Source of the DNA: Candidatus Uabimicrobium amorphum
GTDB lineage: Bacteria; Planctomycetota; Uabimicrobiia; Uabimicrobiales; Uabimicrobiaceae
NCBI RefSeq assembly: GCF_009002475.1
Contig: NZ_AP019860.1
Span: forward strand, 310,001 to 374,000
DNA: 64,000 bases
Reading direction: 5' to 3'
Position 1 is the first letter of the stretch, and every line of letters begins with the position of its first letter. A program made the position numbers and the translations under genes. Shown here one piece after another: positions 44,522-55,400 of this stretch. The notes beneath the pieces are model-generated. The model saw only the letters and a program-made list of their open reading frames with translations. It was not told the DNA's origin and searched no databases.

Positions 44522-45373
44522 CTATTTTTTTAGTTCTGTTAAGCTTTTTTTGATAAAATTTTCAATAACATACCAGTACTTTTTTCCACCGATGATAAAT
44601 GTGTCGTTGTGTTTACCATCAGTTACCGGATAAAGTAACTTGGGTTTTGAAGCAGACTCATATAGTTCTTTTGCCATCACATAAGGGATGAGCTCATCTT
44701 CTGTACCATGTAAAATTAAAAGTGGGTGTGTGACATAACCAATAAGATCGATGGAACGAAACTTAAAAGGGCTTGCCCAACAAAAAAAAGACGCGAGCCA
44801 TGGAACAAAAAGACCGCGAATAAGATCGTTTAAACTGGTAAATGTCGAAGCGACAATTACCGCACCGAATTCGCGATTTAGAGACAAACGAATCGCCACA
44901 GCTCCCCCTAAGGATCTACCGAAACATACAATCTTTTCTGGTGGGATACTACGCTCTTGTACTAAATAATCGTAGGCGGCTTCCGAATCTAAGTATAAAC
45001 CTCTTTCCGAAGTACTACCTTTACTTTTACCATAACCGCGATAGTCAACAATGAATACCGAAACCTTAATACAATGCCATAGTGCTATTTCGTCAAGGCG
45101 ATTGGATATATTTCCGGCATTTCCGTGCAAAAAAAGAACTGTGGCTACCGAATTTTCGCAAGGGACAAACCAACCATGAAGCTTTTTTTTGTCTCGCGTA
45201 GTAAAGTAAACATCTTCGTAATCAAGACTGTGCTGCTTTGGCGTGTCGAGATGCTCTTTGTCGGGGTGAAATAGCATGTTACAAGCTAGTTTTCGCGCTG
45301 CCCAACGAAAAATAAGCCAAATCCATAGAAAAATTACACTGTAAAATAGAATTACTTTAAAAATCATTTTCAT
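44522..45373 (-). CDS. Membrane-anchored alpha/beta hydrolase
   Basis: 283 residues of the BEM46/ABHD13-like group. A single N-terminal membrane helix (ILFYSVIFLWIWLIFRWA) is followed by the hydrolase core: oxyanion region FLHGNAGNISNR, nucleophile Ser in GRSLGGAVA, acid Asp in LHGTEDELIPY and His in DGKHNDTF. All catalytic parts are present, but the substrate (esterase, thioesterase or lipase type) cannot be told. Its start overlaps the end of the oxidoreductase gene by 17 bases. It ends 25 bases before the GatA-AspRS start, so it may belong to the same operon. Confidence 0.92.
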   Translation of the reverse strand: MKMIFKVILFYSVIFLWIWLIFRWAARKLACNMLFHPDKEHLDTPKQHSLDYEDVYFTTRDKKKLHGWFVPCENSVATVLFLHGNAGNISNRLDEIALWHCIKVSVFIVDYRGYGKSKGSTSERGLYLDSEAAYDYLVQERSIPPEKIVCFGRSLGGAVAIRLSLNREFGAVIVASTFTSLNDLIRGLFVPWLASFFCWASPFKFRSIDLIGYVTHPLLILHGTEDELIPYVMAKELYESASKPKLLYPVTDGKHNDTFIIGGKKYWYVIENFIKKSLTELKK

Positions 45374-46385
45374 CTACTTTCAAAACGACTTTACCTATTG
45401 ACTTGCCACTTTTTAACCAGTCTATGGCGTTTAAGGCTTCGGTAAAAGAAAACTCTTTGCCCACAAAGGGCCGCAAATCGTGTGCTTGCATTTCACTAAA
45501 CATTGGTTGTAAAACTTCTACTTCATCCCACAACCAGATTAAATTAAATCCCATAACGGATTTGTTGTCAGATATTAGCTGTAGGGAATCATAACGTGGA
45601 CGGCTTAAATATTTCCATATAGACTTTATGTAGTTGGGGCGTCTTTTTGTGGGAGTGTACTCTGCAGCACCAAAGATAATTAAGCGTCCTGTGGCACTAA
45701 GTAGGTCGTAACTTTGTTGCTGTACTTTACCGCCAATAGCATCGAGAACAACATGCAACTCTTGTCCATTTAGTAGCTCACGTACCTGCTGTGTAAATAA
45801 ATTTGGATTGCGCACGAAAATGTCAGAAAAACCTCTTTTGGCTAAAAATTCTTTTTTTTCCGTGGTGCTAACGTTACCGATGGCACGGGCATGGATACTT
45901 TTGCAAATTTGTAGTGCTTGATAGCCTACTCCGCCTGCCGCACTCTGAATGAGAACGTTCTGTTGGGGTTTAACATTTGCCAACTCTTTAATCGCATACC
46001 ATGCGGTAAGTGTTTGTGCTGGATAAGCGGCGCCTTCCGCAAAACTCCAATCATCGGGCAGTGCATAACAATATTGAGGCAAACTATCGATTACAGAGGA
46101 ATACCCTCCAAAACGCGTAACGCCAAAAACGCGGTCGCCCTCTTTGTAACCGTCTACATTTTTACCTACCTGTGTAACAGTTCCGGCAAACTCAAGTCCT
46201 GGAGTAAAGCTTCCTTTTGGTGTTGCGGAATATAAACCTACCAAAGCGAAAATATCGGCAAAATTGAGACCAACTGCCCGTGTTGCGACGCGAATTTTAT
46301 CGTCCGCGAGAGGCAACAGTTTTTCTTCGCTTAGGGCCAAGTTATTAATATTACCTGCTTGTTTAATTTTCCATAACTTTTTCAT
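45357..46385 (-). CDS. Zinc-independent medium-chain oxidoreductase (quinone reductase type)
   Basis: About 342 residues from the ATG at 46385 (a GTG at 46397 is an alternative). The MDR-family pattern is clear: GroES-like domain (VGLNFADIFALVGLY, PGLEFAGTVTQVGKNVDGY, GDRVFGVTRFGGYS) and Rossmann domain (VLIQSAAGGVGYQALQICKS, LDAIGGKVQQQSYDLLSATG). The catalytic zinc ligands are absent, as in quinone oxidoreductase and VAT-1 subfamilies, so it likely reduces quinones or enones with NADPH. The order hydrolase, GatA-AspRS and GatCB follows on the same strand. Confidence 0.92.
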   Translation of the reverse strand: MKKLWKIKQAGNINNLALSEEKLLPLADDKIRVATRAVGLNFADIFALVGLYSATPKGSFTPGLEFAGTVTQVGKNVDGYKEGDRVFGVTRFGGYSSVIDSLPQYCYALPDDWSFAEGAAYPAQTLTAWYAIKELANVKPQQNVLIQSAAGGVGYQALQICKSIHARAIGNVSTTEKKEFLAKRGFSDIFVRNPNLFTQQVRELLNGQELHVVLDAIGGKVQQQSYDLLSATGRLIIFGAAEYTPTKRRPNYIKSIWKYLSRPRYDSLQLISDNKSVMGFNLIWLWDEVEVLQPMFSEMQAHDLRPFVGKEFSFTEALNAIDWLKSGKSIGKVVLKVDENDF

Positions 46386-46586
46386 GATTTTTCTCACAGT
46401 CGTAATTTTACAAAATCTTTTGCTTCATAATAATAGTTTTTTACAAAATCTCCATAGTTTTATGAAACTTTTGTGCTCGTAACAAATTTTCGTTGATCAC
46501 TGTGTTATTTTTAGTTAGCATAGGCTCATACTTAATTATGCCTAAAAGGCATCTTTCGATATTGCTTTCATTATGAGGTATTGTTT

Positions 46587-48026
46587 ATGTTACAACCTAC
46601 TTACCCTTACTATTTAGCGAACAAACCACAATCTCCCAATGCTGACCTTGAGGTTATTGATAAATACACAGGCGAAATCGCAACACGCATTGCCGTGGCA
46701 AATCGCGAAGCCATAGATCTTGCCATCCAAAAAGCCGTGGAAGCTACCGAGCCAATGGCGAAAATGCCAAGTTATCAGCGTCAAGATATTTTAAACCATT
46801 GTGTGAAAAGATTTACAGAGCGTGCGGAAGAGTTGGCGGTTGCATTGTGTATAGAAGCTGGTAAACCAATTAAAGATAGTCGCGGAGAAGTAAGTCGTTT
46901 GATAGACACCTTTCGCATTGCTGCGGAAGAAGCTGTGAGAATGACCGGAGAAGTAATGCCGATGGACATTAGCTCTCGCGCGAAAGGATATACCGGTATG
47001 TGGCGTCGTGTTCCTATCGGACCATGCTCTTTCATCTCTCCATTTAACTTTCCTTTAAACCTTGCTGCTCATAAAGTAGCTCCGGCTATTGCTGTGGGTT
47101 GTCCGTTTATTTTGAAACCTGCTAGTTTAACACCTATTGGTGCGATTATTATCGGTGAAGTTCTCGCAGAAACAGATCTTCCAGAAGGGGCGTTTTCTGT
47201 CTTGCCATGTGGACGTAGTGAAGCCGATTTATTTACAACCGATGATCGTTTGAAATTACTGAGTTTTACAGGATCTCCTGGAGTAGGATGGGATTTAAAA
47301 GCCAAAGCGGGTAAGAAAAAGGTTGTTCTAGAGTTAGGTGGTAACGCGGCATGCGTTGTGGACGAAGATGCTGATGTAGAAGATGCCATTTCTCGAATTA
47401 TCTTTGGGGCATACTACCAATCAGGGCAAAGTTGTGTAAGTGTGCAGCGTATTCTTGTTCATGAAAAGATATACGATGACTTCCGGCAACGTTTATTAGC
47501 AAAAACAAGTACATTGAAAATGGGTAACCCGAAAGAAGACACAACATTCATTGGCCCAATGATTTCAGAAAAAGAAGCCAAGCGTTTAGACTCGTGGGTT
47601 CAGAACGCCGTAAACGGTGGAGCGAAACTACTCTGTGGAGGAAACCGTCAGGGAGCGATGTTGCAAGCGACTCTTCTAGAGGATGTTCCCGCAAATGCGG
47701 AAGTCAATTGCCAAGAAGCTTTCGGTCCTGTTGCTGTTTTGACAAAATTTTCGAATTTTGACGAAGCATTGAAGATGGTAAATGATAGTGAGTTTGGACT
47801 ACAAGCTGGTATTTTCACAAATGACATCTACAAGGCTCATAAAGCGTGGAATGAGCTAGAAGTTGGTGGAGTTATCATTGGCGATGTACCATCATGGCGT
47901 GTAGATCACATGCCTTACGGTGGTGTCAAGGAGAGTGGTCTTGGTCGCGAAGGAATTCGCTTTGCGATGGAAGATATGACCGAAATTCGTTTGATGGTTC
48001 TGCGTACACCTCCTCACAAAATGTAA
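46587..48026 (+). CDS. NAD(P)-dependent aldehyde dehydrogenase
   Basis: 480 residues from the ATG at 46587 (a TTG at 46581 precedes it; GAGG lies nine bases upstream). Conserved features: the Asn-containing ISPFNFPLNLAAHKVAPA, GNPKEDTTFIGPMISEKEA, the cofactor motif SFTGSPGVGWDLKAKAG, general base Glu in VLELGGNAACVVDED, and nucleophile Cys in YYQSGQSCVSVQRILV. The C-terminus has PYGGVKESGLGREGIRFAME, typical of succinate-semialdehyde and glyceraldehyde-type subfamilies. The substrate is not determined. It is monocistronic, with its own strong terminator. Confidence 0.95.
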   Translation: MLQPTYPYYLANKPQSPNADLEVIDKYTGEIATRIAVANREAIDLAIQKAVEATEPMAKMPSYQRQDILNHCVKRFTERAEELAVALCIEAGKPIKDSRGEVSRLIDTFRIAAEEAVRMTGEVMPMDISSRAKGYTGMWRRVPIGPCSFISPFNFPLNLAAHKVAPAIAVGCPFILKPASLTPIGAIIIGEVLAETDLPEGAFSVLPCGRSEADLFTTDDRLKLLSFTGSPGVGWDLKAKAGKKKVVLELGGNAACVVDEDADVEDAISRIIFGAYYQSGQSCVSVQRILVHEKIYDDFRQRLLAKTSTLKMGNPKEDTTFIGPMISEKEAKRLDSWVQNAVNGGAKLLCGGNRQGAMLQATLLEDVPANAEVNCQEAFGPVAVLTKFSNFDEALKMVNDSEFGLQAGIFTNDIYKAHKAWNELEVGGVIIGDVPSWRVDHMPYGGVKESGLGREGIRFAMEDMTEIRLMVLRTPPHKM

Positions 48027-48035
48027 TAGATGTCG

Positions 48036-48071
48036 AAGAAAAATAATCTACAAATGTAGATTATTTTTCTT
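48036..48071 (+). terminator. Terminator of the aldehyde dehydrogenase gene
   Basis: AGAAAAATAATCTACA (48037-48052) pairs with TGTAGATTATTTTTCT (48055-48070). The left side supplies an A-tract and the right side a T-tract, so it can stop transcription in either direction. It isolates the ppc operon promoter just downstream. Confidence 0.8.
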
Positions 48072-48105
48072 TCGCAAAGTCAAGCCACCAAACAACTTCC
48101 CTACC

Positions 48106-48134
48106 TTAACTTTACGAATAACAGCTGTTATTTT
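48106..48134 (+). promoter_or_regulatory. Candidate promoter and operator of the ppc operon
   Basis: TTAACT (48106-48111) and TATTTT (48129-48134) are separated by 17 bases. A perfect 16-bp palindrome AATAACAGCTGTTATT (48117-48132) lies over the spacer and -10 region, positioned as a repressor or activator site. The palindrome is exact; the promoter match is moderate. Confidence 0.45.
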
Positions 48135-48151
48135 TAGAAAAGAGTATAAAT

Positions 48152-50794
48152 TTGAATAGTGATGATCCTCATTTAAAACTACGAGAAAATGTCAAGATGT
48201 TAGGAAATTTGTTGGGACAAACCATCCGCGAGCAGCAAAGTCCTCAGACTCTTGAAATCGTAGAACAGGTGCGCAGCCTTTCAAAAAAGGCACGTAGTGG
48301 TGACCAAAATAGTTTCGCTGATTTGGCGAAGTTACTCTCAAACATGGATATAAAAGAGGCTATTCCTGTAGCCCGCGCTTTTACACATTTTCTAAACTTA
48401 GCAAATATTGCCGAACAACGTCATCGTATTCGCCGTGCCCGTGAATATAAATCCTTGGGGAAACAACCGCAAAGGGCCTCTTGTGCAGAAGCATTTGACC
48501 GCTTAATAAACCAGGTAGGGGTAAAAAAAGAAGATCTGTATGATGCGGTATGCAAACAAAAAGTAGAATTAGTATTAACCGCGCATCCCACGGAAGTAAC
48601 ACGTAGAACCCTGATTCAAAAATATCAAGTGATCGATAATCTATTAGAGCAGTTAGATTTCTGTTTAGAAGAAGATCGCGAAGCGCTTCTTGAAAAACTA
48701 TATTGTGAAGTGGTATGTTCATGGCAAACCGATGAAATTAGACGTAGCAAACCTACTCCTGTTGATGAAGCGCGTTGGGGATTTGCCGTTTTAGAAAAAA
48801 CATTGTGGGATTCTTTGCCATTATTCTTACGCAATTTAGATAGTAATTTACAAAAATTTACCGGTAAGCCGCTTCCTATGGACGCAACTCCCATTTCTTT
48901 TGGTTCATGGATGGGGGGAGATCGGGATGGTAACCCGAACGTGGATCACAAAACCACACAGCGAGTATGTTGGATGGCAAGATGGGTTGCCGCAGATTTG
49001 TTTCATAAAGAAATCGAAGCCCTTTATAGTGAGCTATCGATAAAAACATGTTCTGCAGAACTACGCAAAATAGTTGGTAGTTCCAACGAACCTTACCGGA
49101 GAATTTTGCGCGTTATTCGCGAACGTTTGCACGAAACGCGTTTGCACTTTGCGGCTTTATTGGCGGGACAAACGTCCGCATATACCAACTACTATTCCAA
49201 TAAAGACACACTGGAAAAAAACCTACTCCTCATATACGAGTCATTGCATGAAACAGGTTTGGGGATTGTGGCCGAGGGACGTTTAAAGGACGTGTTGCGA
49301 CGTCTATACTGCTTTGGACTTTCCATTGTTAAAATTGACGTGCGTCAAGAATCTACTTGCCATACCGAAACCATTGATGCGATCACCAACGCCTTAGGAA
49401 TTGGCTCATATAAAGAATGGAGCGAACAAGAACGCTACGAATTTTTATGCAAAGAATTGCAAAGTAAACGACCTTTGATTCCACGAGATTTTAAACCCGA
49501 GGGTATGGTGGAGGAGGTGATCAATACCTTCAAGGTGATTGCCGAAATTCCCGAAGATAGTTTTGGGGCATATGTCATTTCGATGGCAGCAACACCTTCG
49601 GATATTCTTGCGGTAGAGCTCATGCAAAGAGAAATGGGCGTTGCCAAGCCAATGCGTGTTGTACCTCTTTTTGAAAAAGTAGCCGACTTGAACGGTGCGA
49701 AGGATACTCTCGCCACACTTTTCAGTAACACGTGGTATCGCGAAAAAATAGGTGACCATCAAGAGATCATGATTGGTTATTCGGATTCGGCAAAAGACGG
49801 CGGACGTTTTGCCGCAGCTTGGGCTCTTTATGGTGCTCAGGAAAAAATGGTGGAAGTTTGTAGAGAACATAATGTACAACTGACACTATTCCACGGACGC
49901 GGCGGAACTGTTGGACGTGGAGGAGGTCCAACATACTTGGCCATTTTATCGCAACCTCCTGGTTCTGTTGATGGCCGATTGAGAGTGACAGAGCAAGGAG
50001 AAATGATCAATGCCAAATTTGGTCTGCCTGGTATTGCGTTCCGTACATTGGAAATTTATACAACGGCAACGCTTATTTCTACGCTAGATCCCCCTAAGCC
50101 ACCAACACCAGAGTGGCGCAAGCAGATGGATGAACTTGCGAAAATCTCTCATGGGGTTTATGACAGTATTGTAAAAGAAAATGAGCTATTTGTTCCGTAC
50201 TTTCGCGCGGCAACGCCGGAAGTAGAGTTAGGAGAACTAAACATTGGTAGCCGCCCTAAACGACGTAAAAAGGGTGGGGGGGTTGAATCACTCCGCGCAA
50301 TTCCTTGGATATTTGCATGGACGCAGACACGTCTTATCTTACCGTCATGGCTAGGGGTCGGAGAGAGTCTAAAATCGCAAATGCAAAATAATGAAGATAC
50401 ACTACACGAAATGTACGAAAAATGGCCTTTTTTTCGTGCACTGCTTGACCTCATTGAAATGGTGTTGGCCAAGGCAGACATTAAAATCGCGGAGGAGTAT
50501 GATAAGGCCCTTGTAAAAGACGACTTGCGTGGCCTCGGCGAAGATCTTCGCGCGAAATTTTTGGCCACTTATGAAACGGTATTACAAATAACAAGAAATG
50601 AACGACCGGTTGGTAGCAATGGAGTTTTACGTCGTTCTATTGATGTACGCAATCCTTATGTTGATCCGATCAATTTACTACAAATAGAAATATTAAAGCG
50701 CTTACGCAGTAGTGAAGAACACGATGAACAACTAAAAGATGCGTTGTTAATTACATTTAATGGTATTGCAGCAGGTATGAGAAACACGGGGTAG
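48152..50794 (+). CDS. ppc: Phosphoenolpyruvate carboxylase
   Basis: 880 residues from a TTG at 48152; the ribosome-binding site is weak (AAGAG). It fixes bicarbonate onto PEP to make oxaloacetate. Active-site signatures are intact: VLTAHPTEVTRRTLIQK (catalytic His), GSWMGGDRDGNPNVDHK, DVRQESTCHTETIDAI, MIGYSDSAKDGGRFAAAW and FHGRGGTVGRGGGPTYLAI. The C-terminus ends NGIAAGMRNTG, the normal family end. It is the first gene of the operon ppc, gpmI, pseudokinase, hmgA; the start codon of gpmI follows its stop by four bases. Confidence 0.98.
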   Translation: MNSDDPHLKLRENVKMLGNLLGQTIREQQSPQTLEIVEQVRSLSKKARSGDQNSFADLAKLLSNMDIKEAIPVARAFTHFLNLANIAEQRHRIRRAREYKSLGKQPQRASCAEAFDRLINQVGVKKEDLYDAVCKQKVELVLTAHPTEVTRRTLIQKYQVIDNLLEQLDFCLEEDREALLEKLYCEVVCSWQTDEIRRSKPTPVDEARWGFAVLEKTLWDSLPLFLRNLDSNLQKFTGKPLPMDATPISFGSWMGGDRDGNPNVDHKTTQRVCWMARWVAADLFHKEIEALYSELSIKTCSAELRKIVGSSNEPYRRILRVIRERLHETRLHFAALLAGQTSAYTNYYSNKDTLEKNLLLIYESLHETGLGIVAEGRLKDVLRRLYCFGLSIVKIDVRQESTCHTETIDAITNALGIGSYKEWSEQERYEFLCKELQSKRPLIPRDFKPEGMVEEVINTFKVIAEIPEDSFGAYVISMAATPSDILAVELMQREMGVAKPMRVVPLFEKVADLNGAKDTLATLFSNTWYREKIGDHQEIMIGYSDSAKDGGRFAAAWALYGAQEKMVEVCREHNVQLTLFHGRGGTVGRGGGPTYLAILSQPPGSVDGRLRVTEQGEMINAKFGLPGIAFRTLEIYTTATLISTLDPPKPPTPEWRKQMDELAKISHGVYDSIVKENELFVPYFRAATPEVELGELNIGSRPKRRKKGGGVESLRAIPWIFAWTQTRLILPSWLGVGESLKSQMQNNEDTLHEMYEKWPFFRALLDLIEMVLAKADIKIAEEYDKALVKDDLRGLGEDLRAKFLATYETVLQITRNERPVGSNGVLRRSIDVRNPYVDPINLLQIEILKRLRSSEEHDEQLKDALLITFNGIAAGMRNTG

Positions 50795-50798
50795 AAAA

Positions 50799-52448
50799 TT
50801 GAAAGCGCTCGAAAAATTTTCAGGACGTACAGGTCCACTTGTTTTAGTTGTACTCGATGGAGTTGCCATCGGTAAAGAAGACGAAGGAAATGCTGTTTTT
50901 TTAGCACAAACTCCCGTTCTTAACTCCTTGAGAAAAAATTCCGTATATTGCGAATTGCAAGCTCATGGTACGGCGGTGGGTTTACCGAGTGATAAAGACA
51001 TGGGGAATTCTGAGGTAGGTCACAATGCCATAGGTTCTGGTCAGATATACGATCAAGGTGCTAAGCTAGTTGGGGAGGCAATATCCTCGCAGCAAATGTT
51101 TCGCGGAGATACATGGCAAGAGTTGCGGAAAAATTGTGTAGAAAACGATACGTGTATGCATTTCATCGGCTTGCTCTCAGATGGTAATGTACACAGTCAC
51201 ATCGATCATCTATTGGGGATGTTGACAAAAGCGCATGAGGAAGGAGTAAAGAAAGCTCGCGTTCACTGTCTTCTCGATGGACGAGATGTTTCCGAAACTT
51301 CGGCTTTAAAGTATGTAGAACAACTAGAAAATCACTTACAGCAAATAAGTGCTAGTGGTAACGACTATAAAATCGCATCTGGTGGTGGACGCATGTATAT
51401 CACCATGGATCGTTACGGTGCTGATTGGGAGATGGTCAATCGCGGTTGGAAAGTTCACGTTTTGGGCGAAGGAAGAACTTTTTCCTCTGCGACACAGGCG
51501 ATCGAAACCTTTCGCAGTGAAGACCCCGGGGTTATCGATCAGTTTCTCCCCAGTTTTGTCGTCGGCGATGAAAATGGACAAGCTGTTGGTAAAATAAATG
51601 ATGGTGATTCGGTTATCTTCTTTAATTTTCGTGGAGACCGCGCCATTGAAATTACCCAGGCGTTTACAAGTGAATCATTTGATAAATTCGACCGCGTACG
51701 CCATCCTAAAGTAAAATATGCGGGAATGATGCAATACGATGGCGATTCTAAAACGCCAGAACTTTTTCTCGTACAGCCGCCTTTGATACGCAATACCCTA
51801 GGAGAGTTTTTGGCAAAAAATAACTTTTCACAATTTGCTATATCTGAAACGCAAAAATATGGGCATGTGACTTACTTTTGGAACGGAAATCGCCTAGGTA
51901 AATTCTCGGACGCACTTGAAATTTACCAAGAAATTCCTTCGGACAGTGTACCATTCGAACAAAGACCATGGATGAAAGCCGCGGAAATTACCGATGCTGT
52001 TATCGAAAATATTGAAAAACACAACACAAAATTTACAAGATTAAATTATGCAAACGGTGACATGGTCGGTCACACCGGAGATATTACCGCGACAACAATC
52101 TCCGTATCAGCGGTCGATATGTGCTTGGGACGCCTCTTGAAGTATATTGAAAAGAAACAGGGTATTGCTATTGTTCTTGCTGATCACGGTAATGCCGACG
52201 AAATGTATGAAAAAGACTCTAAGGGAAATTTTGTACACAATGAAATAACGCAAAAATTAAAAAATAAGACTTCTCACACTTTGAATCCAGTACCATTTGC
52301 TATTTTTGATCCTCAGTACAATAACGAGTATAAAATAAATGATGACGTACAGAAAAAAGGTTTGAGTAATGTTGCGGCAACTGTCGTAAATTTACTAGGC
52401 TATGAAGCACCAAACGAATGGCAGCCATCTTTAATTGTATTTGAGTAG
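50799..52448 (+). CDS. gpmI: 2,3-bisphosphoglycerate-independent phosphoglycerate mutase
   Basis: 549 residues from a TTG at 50799, four bases after ppc. This alkaline-phosphatase-superfamily enzyme interconverts 3- and 2-phosphoglycerate with two Mn ions. Motifs: VVLDGVAIGKEDEGNAVF (metal site), nucleophile Ser in DMGNSEVGHNAIGSG, HVHCLLDGRD-type segment (KARVHCLLDGRDVSETSAL), FFNFRGDRAIEIT, and the C-terminal metal cluster IVLADHGNADEMYE with TSHTLNPVPF. It is directly linked to ppc in the lower glycolytic/anaplerotic steps. The call is secure. Confidence 0.97.
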   Translation: MKALEKFSGRTGPLVLVVLDGVAIGKEDEGNAVFLAQTPVLNSLRKNSVYCELQAHGTAVGLPSDKDMGNSEVGHNAIGSGQIYDQGAKLVGEAISSQQMFRGDTWQELRKNCVENDTCMHFIGLLSDGNVHSHIDHLLGMLTKAHEEGVKKARVHCLLDGRDVSETSALKYVEQLENHLQQISASGNDYKIASGGGRMYITMDRYGADWEMVNRGWKVHVLGEGRTFSSATQAIETFRSEDPGVIDQFLPSFVVGDENGQAVGKINDGDSVIFFNFRGDRAIEITQAFTSESFDKFDRVRHPKVKYAGMMQYDGDSKTPELFLVQPPLIRNTLGEFLAKNNFSQFAISETQKYGHVTYFWNGNRLGKFSDALEIYQEIPSDSVPFEQRPWMKAAEITDAVIENIEKHNTKFTRLNYANGDMVGHTGDITATTISVSAVDMCLGRLLKYIEKKQGIAIVLADHGNADEMYEKDSKGNFVHNEITQKLKNKTSHTLNPVPFAIFDPQYNNEYKINDDVQKKGLSNVAATVVNLLGYEAPNEWQPSLIVFE

Positions 52449-52463
52449 TAAATGGGAGATGCA

Positions 52464-55400
52464 ATGCTTTGGCAAGATGAAGATATTTTAGTTCAAAAGT
52501 ACAAAGTTATCTGTGCTTTAGATTCACAAAATACAAAACATAAGTCATACAAAATATACGATATAAATTGGGATCGCCCTTTTCGCTTGAAATGTTTTTG
52601 TCCGTCACTCTATGCCGATGCGCAAAAGGAAAAACAATTTATATATTTCTTAAAAAAATGGATATCATTATCGGGATGTCACGAAATAGTAAATGTGTAC
52701 TATGTACGCAAAATTGACGAATATATTTGCTTGATTTCCGAATATGTAGAAGGTAGTAACCTGCGTCAACACATGGCGAATGGTAATGTTACATCATTAC
52801 CGTCTCTAATTGACATCGTGATAAAAGTTACCCAAGCGTTGTACCACGCGGCAAATACAAATATGGTGCATGCGAACTTAAAGCATGAAAACATAATTAT
52901 TTCACGTGGAAACTCTAGTGTAAAAGTAAGTGATTTTTTGTGCATGGATAACGACCAACAAAAAGGTGAAGATAACTATAAGCAGTTTTTGCAAGGCTTG
53001 TTCGCTTTGAGTATGGATACATTGCAAGAAAATGAGTTGCCTCCTACATTACAACACTTTATCGATAGTCCTTGCCTGGAAATTGCGGTAGAACAATTGA
53101 AGCAAATTTACGAAGAGATAACAGGTGAACTACACCTTGATTCGGTAAAGTCATCGCGATTTGAAATAGAGCAGGCCAACAAACAGGCACTTTCTTATAT
53201 TGAAGTCGACGATGAAGATCGCGCAGCGCAACTGTGGTTTGCCAATATGACGCAAACTCCTCCAAGTGTCAGTGCTACTTGGAACTGGCACCTTCTTAAC
53301 TTTCGTCGTGGTTTAGAAACTTTGGATCAGTTTCTCGACGACACAACGCATTTGGTAGAACAAGATATTGAACGCATTTCGTGTGCAAAGGCCTTGTTAG
53401 CGTTAGAAACAGGCTCATGTCTTGAAGAAAGTTTGGATGAAATTTTATTTTGCCATTCGCAAATGCCAAAAACATTGGTTTCTCAACGTTTAGAAGGTGA
53501 ACTATATTTCCGTTTAGGAGAGCATGAAAAAGCAATCGCCACTTTTGAAGAGGTTTTGCAACACAGCGACTGCAATGGTGACGATTGGTACAGACTGGGG
53601 GCGGCCTTTTACGAATACCAAGAAACAGAAAAAGCCTTTGCCACCTGGGAAAAAGGTCATGAGTTACACCCCAACCATATGTTGATTTTGTTGGGAAGAG
53701 CTACGCACTTTTTCCATAAAGGACAGTTAGAGGAAACACAAAATTTATTGGAAAAAGTGACGGAAAAGTACCCTAATATTTTTTGGGCTAACCTTCATGC
53801 TGCCGAGTTTTTTTCAGGGCAAGGTCTCTACGACAGAGAGGTAACAAAAGAGTCTCAAGAAAAAGCTAGCCATTACTACAGGCAGGTGATTTGCGATAAT
53901 CCGAATATGATTCGCGCCATTCGTGGTTTTCATACTTGTAGCAACGAAGAAATACCCGAAGTCGAAAGCCTCGACATTCTTGAAGGTTGGATGCAGGCGG
54001 CGTATTTTGATCACCCCGAGAACTTAATTACCGCAATGGATGCCTCTCAAGATGGTTCGATCATTGCCTCCGGAGATTGCGAAGGCAATATTATTATTTG
54101 GGATGGGGTCGACCATACTCCACTCTTTGGCTTCGGAGAACACGATAAACATATTAGCCAAATAAAAATTAATAGCGACAATAGCAAACTTGTTTCGGCC
54201 AGTTGGGACCACACAATATGCCTTTGGGATTTGACAACTGGTGAGTGTATACATCATTTGCAAGGTCACAGCGATCGTGTTGACAGCATTGACATTTCTC
54301 AAAATTACATTGCCTCTGGTAGTTGGGATGGAACATGTAAAGTATGGGACATTAACACCGGAGAATGCCTAACCACAATAGACAGTGGTGGTAGTGGCTG
54401 GATTAAAGACGTTGCTTTGTGCGACGATCACCATGCGATCTACTGCGATGAACACGAAAATATGTATTTATGGGATATCCAAACGCAAAAAGTACTGTAC
54501 AATATGCGTGGAGGCTCAGTTATCGCCGGTAATAATGGCGAATTAGTGTCTACAGACGAGGAAGCGATATACGTATGGGAATCGCAAACCGGAGAACTGC
54601 TGTCTCAAATTGAAACTTACGATCACGAAACGGCTCTATCTCTAAGTGAAGATGGCTATTTTTTATTAACGCGCAATGAAGATGATATGCTGAAAATTTG
54701 GTACTTGCCTCTCAAATACTGTATCACAATTCTCTTTAACGAAGAAGCTCTTTGTGGAGCAATGACCCATAACGTCAAAACTCTAGTATCGGCCAATGGT
54801 TGTACCATATCCATATGGAACAATATCTTTGAACAGGCCTTTCCACTACGTCGTAAGGCGTGCTTTTTACAACCGAAAACAAATCAAATTGCTGTCCCTG
54901 CTCTTATTCCTCAGAAGATGCGACAAGCACAGATACTGTGCAATGAGGAAAAATATGCTGAGGCATACAAAATCTTTTGTTCCTTACAACGAATACCAGG
55001 ATATGAAGCAAATGCACGCATTACAGAAGAAATAAAAAAATGCGCAATGCATAGTGAATTTGACATCGAAGGGGTCAAGGCTTGTATTCTGCGCAAAATG
55101 ATACATACTCCTCAACAAATTTGGCATTTAGATTCCATTGACAATGGTAATATTGCCGTGATGAGCAGCGGTGATGATCCGATAAAAATCCTTAACCTAC
55201 AAACTGATTATGACCTAGATGTTTTGGAAGGACATAAACGCACTATTTCTGCACTGCAAATTAGTCAAAGCGGTAAATTTGCTGTTTCGGGAGGGTGGGA
55301 TCAGTGTGTATATGTTTGGGATCTGGAGCACAGGAACAAACATGCCATGTGGTCGCTTCATGAGAATTGGGTGAATAGTGTTTGCATCAGTGCATGCGAA

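Noticed and set aside
49445..49879. 144-codon minus-strand frame in ppc
   Set aside because: It is antisense to conserved ppc active-site sequence and has no features of its own.
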